Shown: positions 16,686-26,176, counted from the first letter of the stretch. The stretch is DNA of 64,000 bases from Candidatus Poribacteria bacterium (GCA_022827185.1 JAJDTM010000022.1:62001-126000), one strand, 5' to 3'. Made by a program: numbers and translations. The notes: a model not told the origin generated them from the sequence alone.

Positions 16686-19082
16686 ATGAAAGACAAAAAT
16701 CGTACAGAGCGTTTTCGGTTTAAGGTTGGGCTACGCGGTCAACAAGTGGTGCTTTTTCTGTTAGTCGCACTCATGCCACTGTTCGCCATTTCACTGGCGA
16801 TCAAGGTGTTGGGTGAAAATGCTCTAAAAGGAACTGTCGGCGAAAACCATGTACTTCTGGCGCAAGAAAAACTCGCCCGCGTGGATAATGCCATTTCCGA
16901 GAAAATCGAAAAAATCCAAGCTGAACTCCCAAACATCCGACCAGCAGTTGTGTTTTCCAACACTGCTAACGGGAACGAAGCCATATTTTTTAAAGCTTGG
17001 ACGCAGCTCGTGGATAGTATCCGGCTACTTGAAACTTATGCCGGGGACGAAACTGAAGTAACTATCACCAATGCCTCCGGGTATGTGATCCGTTCAAACA
17101 ACCGGCAACTCAAGTACTTCACCCAAAGAGGCATCCCGCATCAGGTGAACAACACAGCCTGGTGGCAGAGCGCATACAACAACGGTATAGGTTACCCATT
17201 TGCTGAAGACATCAGTTATGACAAAAGACGGAAAGTATATCTGCTACCAATCGCACTCCCAATACGTACGACATCCGAAGCCTCGGCAGCAAATGCTGAG
17301 AATAACGTCGTAGGCGTGTTGCGGATTGTGCTGGTACTCCCTGAACTCAAACGTATTGTGGAGTCGAGCCTCGAATTGGAGAAAACGCACACCATCTTAA
17401 CAGATGAATCCGGTAAAATCATTGCAGCTTCATCGGAAAGTGGGTATCAAGTAGATACCTACATGGAAATGAACAACGCAGCAGAGGAAGCAATTATTGA
17501 GGCAAAAAAGGCGGATCAAGGAAAATACTACGATTACGAAGCAGAAGGGGAAACGGATAGCTTCAACGAACCGCGTGTGTACGGCTGGGCGCGAACCCAA
17601 CGCTCGTCTGACGAACCGTGGAAGGTGCGGCAAAACTTCAGCAATTGGATCATCTTTATTTCACGGCCAACTGCTTCGGCTTACGTTGGGGTCGTCAAAT
17701 TAAACAACTATATTTTTTATGTTACCATTGTGTCAAGTTGCATCGTTGTACTTATTGCATGGTGGGCAGCACAACGGATCGCGACACCTATTTTGAAAGT
17801 GGCACAAGCCGCACGTAGTATTGGGCAAGGTGAATTTGATAGCGAAATCGTCGTTGACAGCGATGACGAAGTCGGTACCCTCGCTGAAGAATTCAACGAG
17901 ATGCGCCGAAACCTGAAAATCGCAGTTGACAAACTCACGCGAGAGGAGAGAAAACTTACCGCCATCGTAGATAATCTCGGTGAAGGGCTGATTGTTGTTG
18001 AACCCACCGGACATGTACTGTACGTCAATCCTGTGGCTGAACGACTCCTTAACCTCGGAGAAACCACCGGTTACGAAAACTATATCACAATTGACACAGA
18101 AACCGGCGCAATCCGCTGGACAAAGGCATCAGAATCAACCGAAAATCCTCAAATACAAGAAACACAAACGGTTGATATGAAAATTCTGTCCGCCTCGCAG
18201 CGTGAGATGACACAGCACCAAACGATGATCGCGGAAATGAGTGTCAATGGACATCAACGCAACACTGATGAGGCTCGGGTCCTCCGCATTATAGCCAGCC
18301 AGTTTCCTGATGAGAGCAACAACGTCGCTGGTACAGTTTATGTCTTTGACGACATCACAAATGAACACGAAATAGAGCAGATGAAATCGGAGTTTGTGTC
18401 GCTTGTGTCGCATGAATTACGGACACCTCTAACTTCCATCATCGGCTTTATTTCATTGATACTTGATGGGAAAACCGGTGAAATTAATCAGAAACAGCAC
18501 GAAAGTTTGAGCCGTGCACACCGTCAATCAAAGCGACTCGCTGTCCTTATAAACGATCTGCTTGACATCTCCCGAATTGAATCCGGACGTATTGAGATGA
18601 AGCAGGAACAAGTACAGATAGATTGGATAGCAAAACGCCGAATCGAAGAACTCCGGCCACAAGCAGATGAGAAATCTATCGCTCTCATCTTGGAGACACC
18701 GCCGAATTTACCGCTCATGATTGCCGATGCTGACCGGATTGGACAAATTTTTATCAACCTGATCGGAAACGCTATTAAATTTACGCCCGATAACGGAAAA
18801 GTGACGGTCAGAATATCAAAATCTTCGCAAAACGGGAGCGAAGGCAACGGTTTTCACGTTGAAGTAATCGATACGGGACCAGGTATACCCGCTGAAGAGA
18901 GAGAAAAGGTGTTCGATAAATTCAGACAACTCGGAAATGTACAGACTCGCCAACAGGGCGGAAGCGGCTTAGGGCTCTCAATCGCATCAGGAATCGTCGA
19001 AGCACACGGTGGAAAACTATGGGTGGACACCGGAGATAACGGACAAGGGTGCAACTTCCAGTTTTTTATTCCGTTTTCTTAG
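16686..19082 (+). CDS. Cache-type sensor histidine kinase with HAMP and PAS
   Basis: A 798-residue kinase. TM1 lies at about 20-42, a periplasmic Cache-like sensor of about 290 residues follows, then TM2 ('IFYVTIVSSCIVVLIAWWA', about 340-362) and HAMP with 'PILKVAQAARSIGQGEF'. A PAS segment 'IVDNLGEGLIVVEPTGHVLYVNP' has an extended insert. The HisKA motif 'FVSLVSHELRTPLTSI' has its His at about 576, and the HATPase has 'GNAIKFTPDNG', 'DTGPGIP' and 'GGSGLGLSI'. It is followed by a receiver-phosphatase gene, a likely partner that would couple periplasmic signal to the STAS switch. Confidence 0.92.
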   Translation: MKDKNRTERFRFKVGLRGQQVVLFLLVALMPLFAISLAIKVLGENALKGTVGENHVLLAQEKLARVDNAISEKIEKIQAELPNIRPAVVFSNTANGNEAIFFKAWTQLVDSIRLLETYAGDETEVTITNASGYVIRSNNRQLKYFTQRGIPHQVNNTAWWQSAYNNGIGYPFAEDISYDKRRKVYLLPIALPIRTTSEASAANAENNVVGVLRIVLVLPELKRIVESSLELEKTHTILTDESGKIIAASSESGYQVDTYMEMNNAAEEAIIEAKKADQGKYYDYEAEGETDSFNEPRVYGWARTQRSSDEPWKVRQNFSNWIIFISRPTASAYVGVVKLNNYIFYVTIVSSCIVVLIAWWAAQRIATPILKVAQAARSIGQGEFDSEIVVDSDDEVGTLAEEFNEMRRNLKIAVDKLTREERKLTAIVDNLGEGLIVVEPTGHVLYVNPVAERLLNLGETTGYENYITIDTETGAIRWTKASESTENPQIQETQTVDMKILSASQREMTQHQTMIAEMSVNGHQRNTDEARVLRIIASQFPDESNNVAGTVYVFDDITNEHEIEQMKSEFVSLVSHELRTPLTSIIGFISLILDGKTGEINQKQHESLSRAHRQSKRLAVLINDLLDISRIESGRIEMKQEQVQIDWIAKRRIEELRPQADEKSIALILETPPNLPLMIADADRIGQIFINLIGNAIKFTPDNGKVTVRISKSSQNGSEGNGFHVEVIDTGPGIPAEEREKVFDKFRQLGNVQTRQQGGSGLGLSIASGIVEAHGGKLWVDTGDNGQGCNFQFFIPFS

Positions 19083-19229
19083 ATGGAAATGCCTTGAAGG
19101 ACGTGTATTTCTGAAAAGAGTTCTGGTTCGTCGTAGCGCAATTGATTGCGCTTCGCGTAAGTCCTGACAATTCAAAAAAACCGTTTTTGACGAACGAAAA
19201 AACGGAGCTGAAACCTAATATCTAAAAAT

Positions 19230-20456
19230 ATGGCTGAAACGATCTTAGTCGTCGATGACGACCTGGATATACTTGAACTACTAAAGATGAACCTTGAACC
19301 AGAGGGCTACGATGTACAGACCGCCAGTGATGGGGAAAGCGCAGTACAAAGTGCCTGCACAGATCCACCAGATCTGATCCTTCTGGATGTGATGATGCCA
19401 CATAAAAACGGGTTCCAGGTCATAGAAGAACTAAAAGATATAGAGGAGACAAAAAATGTTCCAATCATCCTTGTTACGGCGCGCGGGCAGACGGAAGATA
19501 AAGTCCGAGGGTTGGATACTGGTGCTGACGATTACATTACAAAACCCTTTGATTTACGCGAAGTAACCGCACGCGTTGAAGCTGTCCTCGGCAGAACTCG
19601 CCCCATTAAATACATCAACCCTCTTATGCGAGCAATGGGCGAAGGGTTTAGCGAAAAGGGGTTGGAACAACTCGCAGGACACCTTCAAGCCGCTGCTGCT
19701 ATTCAGAAAAAATTATTACCAGAACAGGCACCCAGTATTGATGGGTTTGACATTGCAACCCTGTTACAAAGTTCTACGTCCGTCTCTGGCGATTTCTACG
19801 ATTTCATCCCGTTGAGCGAAACACAGATTGGAATCGTTCTCGGTGATGTAAAGGGAAGTGGTATTCCAGCAGCACTACTAATGGTGATGATCCGGACAGC
19901 ACTCCGACTACTCTGTCATGAGGAAGAGGCACCGGCTTCAATCCTTAAACGGATTAATGACTTAGTCGTCCGAGACACCGAAGCGGATCTATTCGCAACA
20001 ATGGTCTACGGGATATTAGACACAACCGCTTCAACCTTTACATATTCAAACGGTGGACACTGCTATCCATTTCACTGGACTCAGAACCGCAACATAACCG
20101 TCTTAAAAACCGGCGGCATGTTGATAGGGGCATTTGACGAAGCAACTTTCACAACTGGCACCTGCCACCTGGCCCCCGGCGATATCATCGCTTTCTATAC
20201 CGATGGTATCACTGAAACAGGAACTGGAGATAGCACGGCTGCTGATCCGAATCAAAGCATATCCACAACGCATGAAGACGCAATACTGACCGATATGTTC
20301 TATGGTGGTGATAGGCTCGCTGCTTGCCTCTCCAAAAATGCTTCACTATCAGCATCAGCCTTATGCGAAGCGATTGTTGAAGATTTAGCACGGTTCAGTG
20401 GAAGCACACAAACCCATGATGATCGGGCTTTAATTGTTATAAAACGCGACGTCTAA
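19230..20456 (+). CDS. Response regulator fused to SpoIIE/RsbU-type PP2C phosphatase
   Basis: 408 residues. The N-terminal receiver domain begins 'ILVVDDDLDILEL', with phospho-acceptor Asp near 53 ('LILLDVMMP') and the conserved Lys in 'DYITKPFD'. A linker helix 'AAAIQKKLLP' joins a PP2C/SpoIIE domain ('SGDFYDF', 'GDVKGSGIPAALLM', 'FYTDGITE', 'HDDRALIVI'), with metal-binding Asp residues visible. The role inferred from the family is dephosphorylation of a STAS protein when the receiver is phosphorylated by the upstream kinase. The PP2C motifs are intact, so catalysis is expected. Confidence 0.92.
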   Translation: MAETILVVDDDLDILELLKMNLEPEGYDVQTASDGESAVQSACTDPPDLILLDVMMPHKNGFQVIEELKDIEETKNVPIILVTARGQTEDKVRGLDTGADDYITKPFDLREVTARVEAVLGRTRPIKYINPLMRAMGEGFSEKGLEQLAGHLQAAAAIQKKLLPEQAPSIDGFDIATLLQSSTSVSGDFYDFIPLSETQIGIVLGDVKGSGIPAALLMVMIRTALRLLCHEEEAPASILKRINDLVVRDTEADLFATMVYGILDTTASTFTYSNGGHCYPFHWTQNRNITVLKTGGMLIGAFDEATFTTGTCHLAPGDIIAFYTDGITETGTGDSTAADPNQSISTTHEDAILTDMFYGGDRLAACLSKNASLSASALCEAIVEDLARFSGSTQTHDDRALIVIKRDV

Positions 20457-20582
20457 AACACGACGGGCATGCCGTGTAAGCACTGCCCGCATAACAAAAT
20501 AACGAAAGATGGGACTATTCTCAAACCCGTCTTATAAACACCCTTGGAAAACATCCAAGGGCACAGAGAAGGAGCTTCAAAC

Positions 20583-21290
20583 GTGGGCGAGAGGACTGAA
20601 CAAGCTATTACGCTTTCTCTCCCAAGCTCAATGCAACATGTTTACCTGCTTAAGGCTGTTGTCACCGAAATCCTCAACGAAACGGATTTCGATGAAGACA
20701 CCCAAGAGCGGATTAACCTTGCTGCCATTGAAGCGGGTACAAACGCTATTGAAAACGGCAATAGAGAGGATCCGACCAAACAAATAACTTTTCAGTTAAT
20801 GCTGACTGAGAACGAACTTACCATTAACACCCTGGAGGAAAGCGAGGGATTCAAACATAAAGAAACCGAAACCGCACAGGTTATTATGCTTTCTCTCCCA
20901 AGCTCAATGCAACATGTTTACCTGCTCGACGTTGTCGTTACCGAGATATTGAAAGGGACGGACTTCTCTGAGGAAACTCAAGAGCAGATTAACCTTGCCG
21001 CCATTGAAGCGGGTACAAACGCTATTAAACATGGAAATAAAGAGGATCCACGCAAAAGAGCAACAATCCAGTTTATTCTTGATGAAGATAAACTAACTAT
21101 TGTTATTGAGGACCAAGGCGAGGGATTCACACGCCAAGAAGTTGCTGACCCTCTTGATCCAGCGAATTTGCTCAAAAGCAGTGGCAGAGGCATATTTCTC
21201 ATGGAAGCCTGTATGGACGCTGTAACTTATGAAGCCAACGGCACCATCATCAAAATGGTTAAATACATGGCAGAACTGGAGGCGCAATGA
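20583..21290 (+). CDS. RsbW-like anti-sigma kinase with internal tandem duplication
   Basis: About 235 residues from GTG 20583, which has AAGGAG eight bases upstream. It consists of a partial and a full HATPase_c (RsbW/SpoIIAB-like) unit in tandem with a 92-residue (276-bp) period. Both units start 'LSLPSSMQHVYLL' and share 'INLAAIEAGTNAI'. The second unit has the N box 'AGTNAIKHGN' and G boxes 'EDQGEGFT' and 'SGRGIFLMEA'. The first has 'IENGN' and the degenerate 'LEESEGFKHKE' and lacks the last G box, so only the second can bind ATP in the usual way. It lies between the phosphatase and the second STAS gene. Confidence 0.88.
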   Translation: MGERTEQAITLSLPSSMQHVYLLKAVVTEILNETDFDEDTQERINLAAIEAGTNAIENGNREDPTKQITFQLMLTENELTINTLEESEGFKHKETETAQVIMLSLPSSMQHVYLLDVVVTEILKGTDFSEETQEQINLAAIEAGTNAIKHGNKEDPRKRATIQFILDEDKLTIVIEDQGEGFTRQEVADPLDPANLLKSSGRGIFLMEACMDAVTYEANGTIIKMVKYMAELEAQ

Positions 21291-21495
21291 TATTTATTCA
21301 TATTTTTCTAAATTTAATACCAACCAAGCCTACCAGAAAGATGTCCTAAGACCTATTCATCTAATACATCCAAGCCTTTCCGTCTATAGGACACAGCGCA
21401 TAAAGCATCGAACCCCATCAAAGCGGATGGATAGGGCATCGCATGCAGCAATCGCCACTTAGGTTTGGGACCATTTTACATCTCAAGGAATTACT

Positions 21496-21855
21496 ATGCA
21501 AGTTAACGTTCGACACAAAGGCAGTATTACAATTTTAGATATTGAGGGTAAAGTTATTGGGGCAGATGCTTTAGCCCTTAAATCCATCATTGACCAACAG
21601 ATCGAAGCAGTAAATAATGAAGCGGAACAGGAGGAAAAACTCAACTTAATTTTAAACCTGGAGCGGGTCCAAATGATGGATAGTTCCGGTTTAGGTGTAC
21701 TTGTCGCTTCTTATACCACCATTCGCAGGAATGACGGACAGGTCGTCCTTCTCAATCTTGGAGGCAACATCAGAAGCCTTATTGTTATGGCAAAACTGAT
21801 GACAATCTTTGACTGTTACAATACAGAAGCTGAAGCTATAGGTCATTTCCTATAG
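21496..21855 (+). CDS. STAS-domain anti-sigma factor antagonist, second
   Basis: A 119-residue STAS protein with phospho-site 'MMDSSGLGVLV' (Ser63/Ser64) and 'VVLLNLGGNIRSLI'. AAGGA precedes ATG 21496. It differs enough from the STAS protein at 16229 to have a separate target or partner. A 205-base stretch upstream contains no gene. No sigma factor gene of the SigB type is in this locus, so the output of the switch is unknown. Confidence 0.9.
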   Translation: MQVNVRHKGSITILDIEGKVIGADALALKSIIDQQIEAVNNEAEQEEKLNLILNLERVQMMDSSGLGVLVASYTTIRRNDGQVVLLNLGGNIRSLIVMAKLMTIFDCYNTEAEAIGHFL

Positions 21856-21868
21856 GTTCAAACGGGAA

Positions 21869-22020
21869 TAGTTATAAGTTATAAGTTACAAGTTTGGTTT
21901 TTGATGTTTGATCGTTATTCCAAGAAGTCTCTACTCAATTGAAGTACTGACGGTTACCAAAGAAACTTGAATAATCAGAACCCTCTTAACTAAAAACTTA
22001 TAACTGTTAACTAACAACTA
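21869..22020. repeat. Intergenic A+T-rich inverted repeat
   Basis: TAGTTATAAGTTATAAGTTA on the left is mirrored by AACTTATAACTGTTAACT on the right. It resembles the element at 16583-16681. Confidence 0.45.
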
Positions 22021-22027
22021 TACAAAT

Positions 22028-22750
22028 ATGGAAGCGCGTATCTCTACTGACACAGCACAAAGCATCAATTTATGGTACAAATGCACGGGGTGCAACGAAT
22101 TTGTTTTCAGAGGTGAACTCGAACGGAACCTTTATACCTGCTCACACTGTGGTGCCTTGTTCCCTTTACTTGCCGAAAAACGTCTCGAGCACCTACTTGA
22201 CGATCCTTCAGCAGCAGAAATCAGATCAACTAACGCCGCTGGTATTACCGCCGAAGGAACAATTTCAGGGTACCCTGCTTCTCTTTTCATCGCCGATATG
22301 GATGTGATTCCTGTTGAGATTGACATGTCTCTCCTTTTTTCAGCCATTGAATCCGTTTTACAAAAACGGATGCCCCTAATTACGATTGTTGCATGCCAAC
22401 CGGAGGGATCCGAAGAGACTTTGACAGAAACCCCCTATTTGACAATGCAACTGGAACGATTAGCAGACGCAGCACTGCCCCATATCACCGTTCTGACTGA
22501 AACAGACACATACCCACTCGCCACGCACCTCCCCGTCGGCGAATTGGTTATTGCGGAAAGTACATCGGCTTCCCAAAAACCGGCACCACCAAATCTACAA
22601 CCCGCACTGCATGCCCCAGAAGAACAACTCCTTACGCAGCTCCCAACATCAGAACGCCAGAGAGAGCCTGACATAAGTGTTGATTGCTATACCTCGCGCG
22701 AAGAACTTCCTGACATATTAGGACGACTTCTGAATTTTTTTTCGGTATAA
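22028..22750 (+). CDS. AccD-like protein lacking carboxyltransferase active-site motifs
   Basis: 240 residues. The start 'LWYKCTGCNEFVFRGELERN' followed by 'CSHCGALF' and 'RLEHLLDD' reproduces the zinc ribbon and first helix of acetyl-CoA carboxylase beta subunit AccD. Further on, 'GTISGYPASLFIADMD', 'AIESVLQKRMPLI', 'LERLADAALPHITVLTE' and 'GELVIAE' follow AccD order. The Gly-rich oxyanion and acyl-CoA motifs ('GGSMGSVVGEK', 'SGGARMQEG', 'TGGV') are absent or replaced, and the last third is a Pro/Gln-rich tail. The protein is therefore an AccD-derived fold without the expected chemistry. A regulatory or partner-binding role is possible. A frameshift is unlikely because the frame is intact over its whole length. 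Confidence 0.7.
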   Translation: MEARISTDTAQSINLWYKCTGCNEFVFRGELERNLYTCSHCGALFPLLAEKRLEHLLDDPSAAEIRSTNAAGITAEGTISGYPASLFIADMDVIPVEIDMSLLFSAIESVLQKRMPLITIVACQPEGSEETLTETPYLTMQLERLADAALPHITVLTETDTYPLATHLPVGELVIAESTSASQKPAPPNLQPALHAPEEQLLTQLPTSERQREPDISVDCYTSREELPDILGRLLNFFSV

Positions 22751-22752
22751 CT

Positions 22753-22811
22753 GCCAGAAGTCTCCTTGATAAGGGGAATTTAGGGGTAATGCTAAATTTG
22801 CGTAAGTCCTG
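22753..22811. repeat. Partial family 1 repeat
   Basis: AAGTCTCCTTGATAAGGGGA and a right end TTTGCGTAAGTCCTG are present but the left inverted end is missing. It is a decayed copy in the gap before galK. The gap also has the small palindrome GGCGGGGTTTGTAACCCCGCC near 22888. Confidence 0.6.
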
Positions 22812-22960
22812 ATTTTAAATGTGTTATAGTAAAATCCGAAAATATATTTACACTTTGACAGACAATATCCATCTACCGCTACTGCAGGCGGGGTTTGTAA
22901 CCCCGCCACTGGAAAAATAATTACGGAATCTATTATAAATGTAAGTCAAAGGGACGGAAA

Positions 22961-24241
22961 ATGCAAAAAGACGCTTCGGGCAACGGAACCCTCGACCCAC
23001 AATCCAATCGAATCCGCTCCATCACACAGAAGTTTGAGGAGACTTTCGGCAGCCCGCCTACGTTCATCGCATCAGCCCCCGGCAGAGTAAATCTCATCGG
23101 TGAGCATACAGATTACAACGACGGTTATGTGTTTCCAGTCGCCATTGATAAATATATTAACATCGCCGCGCGTCGGCGAACTGACCGACGTATCAAACTA
23201 CACGCCTCAGATGTGAACGATTCCTGGGAATTTAACCTTGACGCGCGCCAGTCTATCCCACAGCAAGCACCCGCGTGGAGCCATTACCTCATCGGTGTTG
23301 CATCCCTCCTCCAAGCATCAGGGAGAACAATAGCAGGGATAGATGCCGTTATCACCGGCGATGTCCCAATTGGCGCAGGGTTAAGTTCTTCAGCCGCACT
23401 TTCAGTCTCTGCCACACTCGCTTTTTTAACTGCCGGTTCCGAACTCGTAGGGGACGGGTTTCCGGTCCCTGAAAATCATAAGAAAGAACTCGCAGCATTA
23501 TGCCAACGCGTCGAACACGAATTTGCGGGAGTTAACTGTGGTATCATGGATCAAACGATCTCGCTGTTAGGGAAGGCAAACCACGGACTGTTCCTTGACT
23601 GTCGTTCGCTTGAATATGAGCATGTTCCCCTTAATTTGGCAGGACACTATATTACGATTTGCAACACAAAGGTCAAACGGGAACTCGCCGCCTCTGAATA
23701 CAACAAACGGCGTGCGGAATGCGAAAGAGGTGTAGATATCCTCAGTCAGTGGATACCGGGTATTTCTTCACTTCGTGATATCGCCTTAAGCGATTTCAAA
23801 AAACACGAAGAAGAATTACCGGCGTTAACACAAAAGAGATGTCGGTATGTGATTGAAGAAAACACGCGTGTATTAGAGGCGGTTTCTGTCCTCAAGGCGC
23901 GTAACCAACAGATAACAGAAAAAACAGATGAAGCACTCATACAATTCGGTCATCTAATGAACGCGTCACATGACGGACTGCGCGACGATTATGAAGTCAG
24001 CTGCAAGGAGTTAGACCTACTTACCGACATCGCACGTAGCATTACAGGGGTGATTGGAAGTCGCATGACAGGGGCAGGTTTTGGAGGCTGCACCGTTAAC
24101 ATCGTTCACAAAGACGCTTTAGAAACGTTCCAGACCCGTGTGCGCAAGGAATACCAGAAACAGATCGGCATTGAACCTGAAATTTACCGCTGTCATGTTG
24201 GGAACGGCGCACAAGTTTTTTGGAACTCGGAATTATCTTGA
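22961..24241 (+). CDS. galK: Galactokinase
   Basis: A 426-residue GHMP kinase that phosphorylates galactose to galactose-1-phosphate. The galactokinase signature 'GRVNLIGEHTDYNDGYVFP', the ATP loop 'GDVPIGAGLSSSAALSV' and the C-terminal 'MTGAGFGGCTVNIV' are all present. GGGACGGAAA precedes the ATG. The stop codon overlaps the next gene's ATG as TGATG, so the two sugar kinases are translationally coupled. No galT or galE is in the window. Confidence 0.95.
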   Translation: MQKDASGNGTLDPQSNRIRSITQKFEETFGSPPTFIASAPGRVNLIGEHTDYNDGYVFPVAIDKYINIAARRRTDRRIKLHASDVNDSWEFNLDARQSIPQQAPAWSHYLIGVASLLQASGRTIAGIDAVITGDVPIGAGLSSSAALSVSATLAFLTAGSELVGDGFPVPENHKKELAALCQRVEHEFAGVNCGIMDQTISLLGKANHGLFLDCRSLEYEHVPLNLAGHYITICNTKVKRELAASEYNKRRAECERGVDILSQWIPGISSLRDIALSDFKKHEEELPALTQKRCRYVIEENTRVLEAVSVLKARNQQITEKTDEALIQFGHLMNASHDGLRDDYEVSCKELDLLTDIARSITGVIGSRMTGAGFGGCTVNIVHKDALETFQTRVRKEYQKQIGIEPEIYRCHVGNGAQVFWNSELS

Positions 24242-25329
24242 TGAACTCTATGGAAACAACGAAACATAGTATCGGCGTTGACCTTGGCGGAACGGATATC
24301 AAGGCTGGATGGGTTTCATCAGTAGGTGATGTTTCTTGTCGCGTGGTAGTCTCGACAGACGTAGAAACAGGCGGTCCCAAGGTTGTAGCATCGCGGATTG
24401 CAGAAGCCGTCCGCCAAGTTCTTGTGAAAGCAGAAACCGAAGACATCTGGGCAACACCAAGGTCCGACTCGGAGGAACCGCCACCAAACAGGGTAGACGC
24501 ATCTGAAACCCATGACGAAGTCCGCGAAATTGGGGTTGGACTCGGCTCACCGGGACTTATCATTGCTGAAACGGGTGTCGTCCATTTCTCACCAAACTTT
24601 CCGGGGTGGAGCGATATTCCCCTTGTTACTTATGTAAACGCAGAACTGGCGAAACTACAACCCCTTAAGAAGTACAAACCGATATTAAGAGGTATGGACA
24701 ACGATGTGAATGCGATGACTTTAGGTGAACTGCATCACGGTGCGGGTGTCGGCTATAATAACCTTGTCGCATTGACACTCGGCACAGGCGTAGGTGGCGG
24801 TGTGGTAATTGAGGGTGAGGTTTATCACGGAAGTCAAAATACTGCTGGCGAATTGGGACATACTGTCGTTGAACCCGATGGACGTTATTGTGGTTGCGGG
24901 AATCAGGGGTGTCTTGAGGCTTATGCGGGTGCGAAAAACATCGTGGAACGCATCCAAGAGAAGATAGCAGCTGGACGCAGCACTACTTTAGCCGCCGCAA
25001 CAAACGCCGGAACACCATTAACACCGCAGATGATAGCGGAAGCCGCGCAAGCAGGGGACGAACTCGCAATTGAGATTTTTGCTGAAACGGGGCGGTATAT
25101 AGGCATTGCCCTCACCTCAATAGCACATATTCTCAATCCTCAAATCGCGATCATCGGCGGAGGCATCGCAGAAGCTGGTGAGAAACTGCTCTTTGAACCG
25201 ATCCGCGCTGAATTCTCGAAACGTGCGATGGATATACCGGCACAAATGAAAATTGTAAAGGCACACCTCGGAAATGACGCTGGCATTGTAGGCGCCGCGA
25301 TGCTTGCACTCGAAGGATTTTTTAAATGA
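24241..25329 (+). CDS. ROK-family sugar kinase (glucokinase-like)
   Basis: About 362 residues. The ATP loop 'IGVDLGGTDIKAGW' and the ROK zinc motif 'YCGCGNQGCLEAYAG' are clear, with 'LGTGVGGGVVIEG' between them and 'LNPQIAIIGGGIAE' at the C-terminal phosphate site. The family phosphorylates glucose or related hexoses. An insert of about 30 polar residues after the first beta-hairpin ('ATPRSDSEEPPPNRVDASET') is longer than usual. The start overlaps the galK stop; a second Met nine bases on (24250) is also possible. The coupling with galK points to a galactose/glucose salvage pair. Confidence 0.9.
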   Translation: MNSMETTKHSIGVDLGGTDIKAGWVSSVGDVSCRVVVSTDVETGGPKVVASRIAEAVRQVLVKAETEDIWATPRSDSEEPPPNRVDASETHDEVREIGVGLGSPGLIIAETGVVHFSPNFPGWSDIPLVTYVNAELAKLQPLKKYKPILRGMDNDVNAMTLGELHHGAGVGYNNLVALTLGTGVGGGVVIEGEVYHGSQNTAGELGHTVVEPDGRYCGCGNQGCLEAYAGAKNIVERIQEKIAAGRSTTLAAATNAGTPLTPQMIAEAAQAGDELAIEIFAETGRYIGIALTSIAHILNPQIAIIGGGIAEAGEKLLFEPIRAEFSKRAMDIPAQMKIVKAHLGNDAGIVGAAMLALEGFFK

Positions 25330-25354
25330 ACTGTTATCTCGTTTCTCGGCTATT

Positions 25355-25407
25355 AAAACCAACAACTCGACTCCGTTATAAATGTTAAGGCACGAGTTGT
25401 TGGTTTT
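25355..25407. terminator. Strong inverted repeat after the sugar-kinase operon
   Basis: AAAACCAACAACTCG (25355-25369) and CGAGTTGTTGGTTTT (25393-25407) form a perfect 15-bp stem with a 23-base loop. It ends in T4, and a mirrored A4 allows termination from both directions. Its position 26 bases after the ROK gene fits a transcription terminator. Confidence 0.6.
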
Positions 25408-25459
25408 GGAATAAAATCTGCCAAATTTCATAACTGGTTTGGACCAATAGAGGGACACC

Positions 25460-26176
25460 ATGAAAAACGGATTTATCCTTTCCAACTTTTTTTATTTTAC
25501 AGCTGTCCTCAGTCTCCTGATCTGTTTCGGTTGTGGAGACACCGAAGACGAGCAAGAAGTAATCAAACCGAACTATAATACGTTCGATGAACACCCCCTA
25601 CAATCCGATGATCAATTACCACAATTGACAGACATAGACGACATAGACTTGAAAGACGCTGAACAATGGCTACACTTAACGCTCAAAGACTGGGGAAATT
25701 TAAAAGACGAAGATTGGGAAAAGTTGAAAGACGAAGATTGGATCAGGTTAACAGACGCGGAAGTTAAAGAACTCAGGAACCTAAAGGTTCCGAAAGATTG
25801 GGCCTTTGCGGATGCAGACGAAGCGTTACGCAAAAAACATCGCGAAGCTCAGTTTTTCCAACAATTCGGAGACATCCCACAGGTTCGTTACATCGTAGAG
25901 CGTGATCGAATGCAGCGAAGCGGAATTGTAACACTTGAGCGTGCTATTCAAATGGTTGCTAAGTCGGCAGCAATGTATTTTCTTTTTCCGGGTCCTGATA
26001 ATCAACAGGCATTTGAAACAACAAGAAACCTGCTACAGGCTATAATAGAACAAGAAGAACGCTGGGGCTAAAAAGAAGAACTTCGCCTCTTAGATCAGCT
26101 CAGAATAGAAGCCCCTGAAGCTTGGGTAAAAAGCATGCGTGCCTTTCTTATTGAACCCATAGTGAGTAAGAGGTAA
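25460..26176 (+). pseudogene. Lipoprotein gene interrupted by an in-frame stop
   Basis: The first open part (25460-26071, 203 residues) begins with a signal peptide and the lipobox CFGCG, followed by an acidic segment with repeated 'LKDEDW' units and a helical C-terminal domain. After TAA (26069-26071) the same frame stays open for 34 more codons to 26176, reading 'KEELRLLDQLRIEAPEAWV', amphipathic and in the style of the preceding helices. A single point mutation would join both parts. GAGGGACACC before the ATG supports translation. Either a recent nonsense mutation, a sequencing error, or stop readthrough explains it. Function unknown. Confidence 0.6.

Noticed and set aside
22028-22750. Functional acetyl-CoA carboxylase beta subunit (accD)
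   Set aside because: The zinc ribbon matches but the catalytic glycine-rich motifs are absent, so the enzyme name is not warranted.
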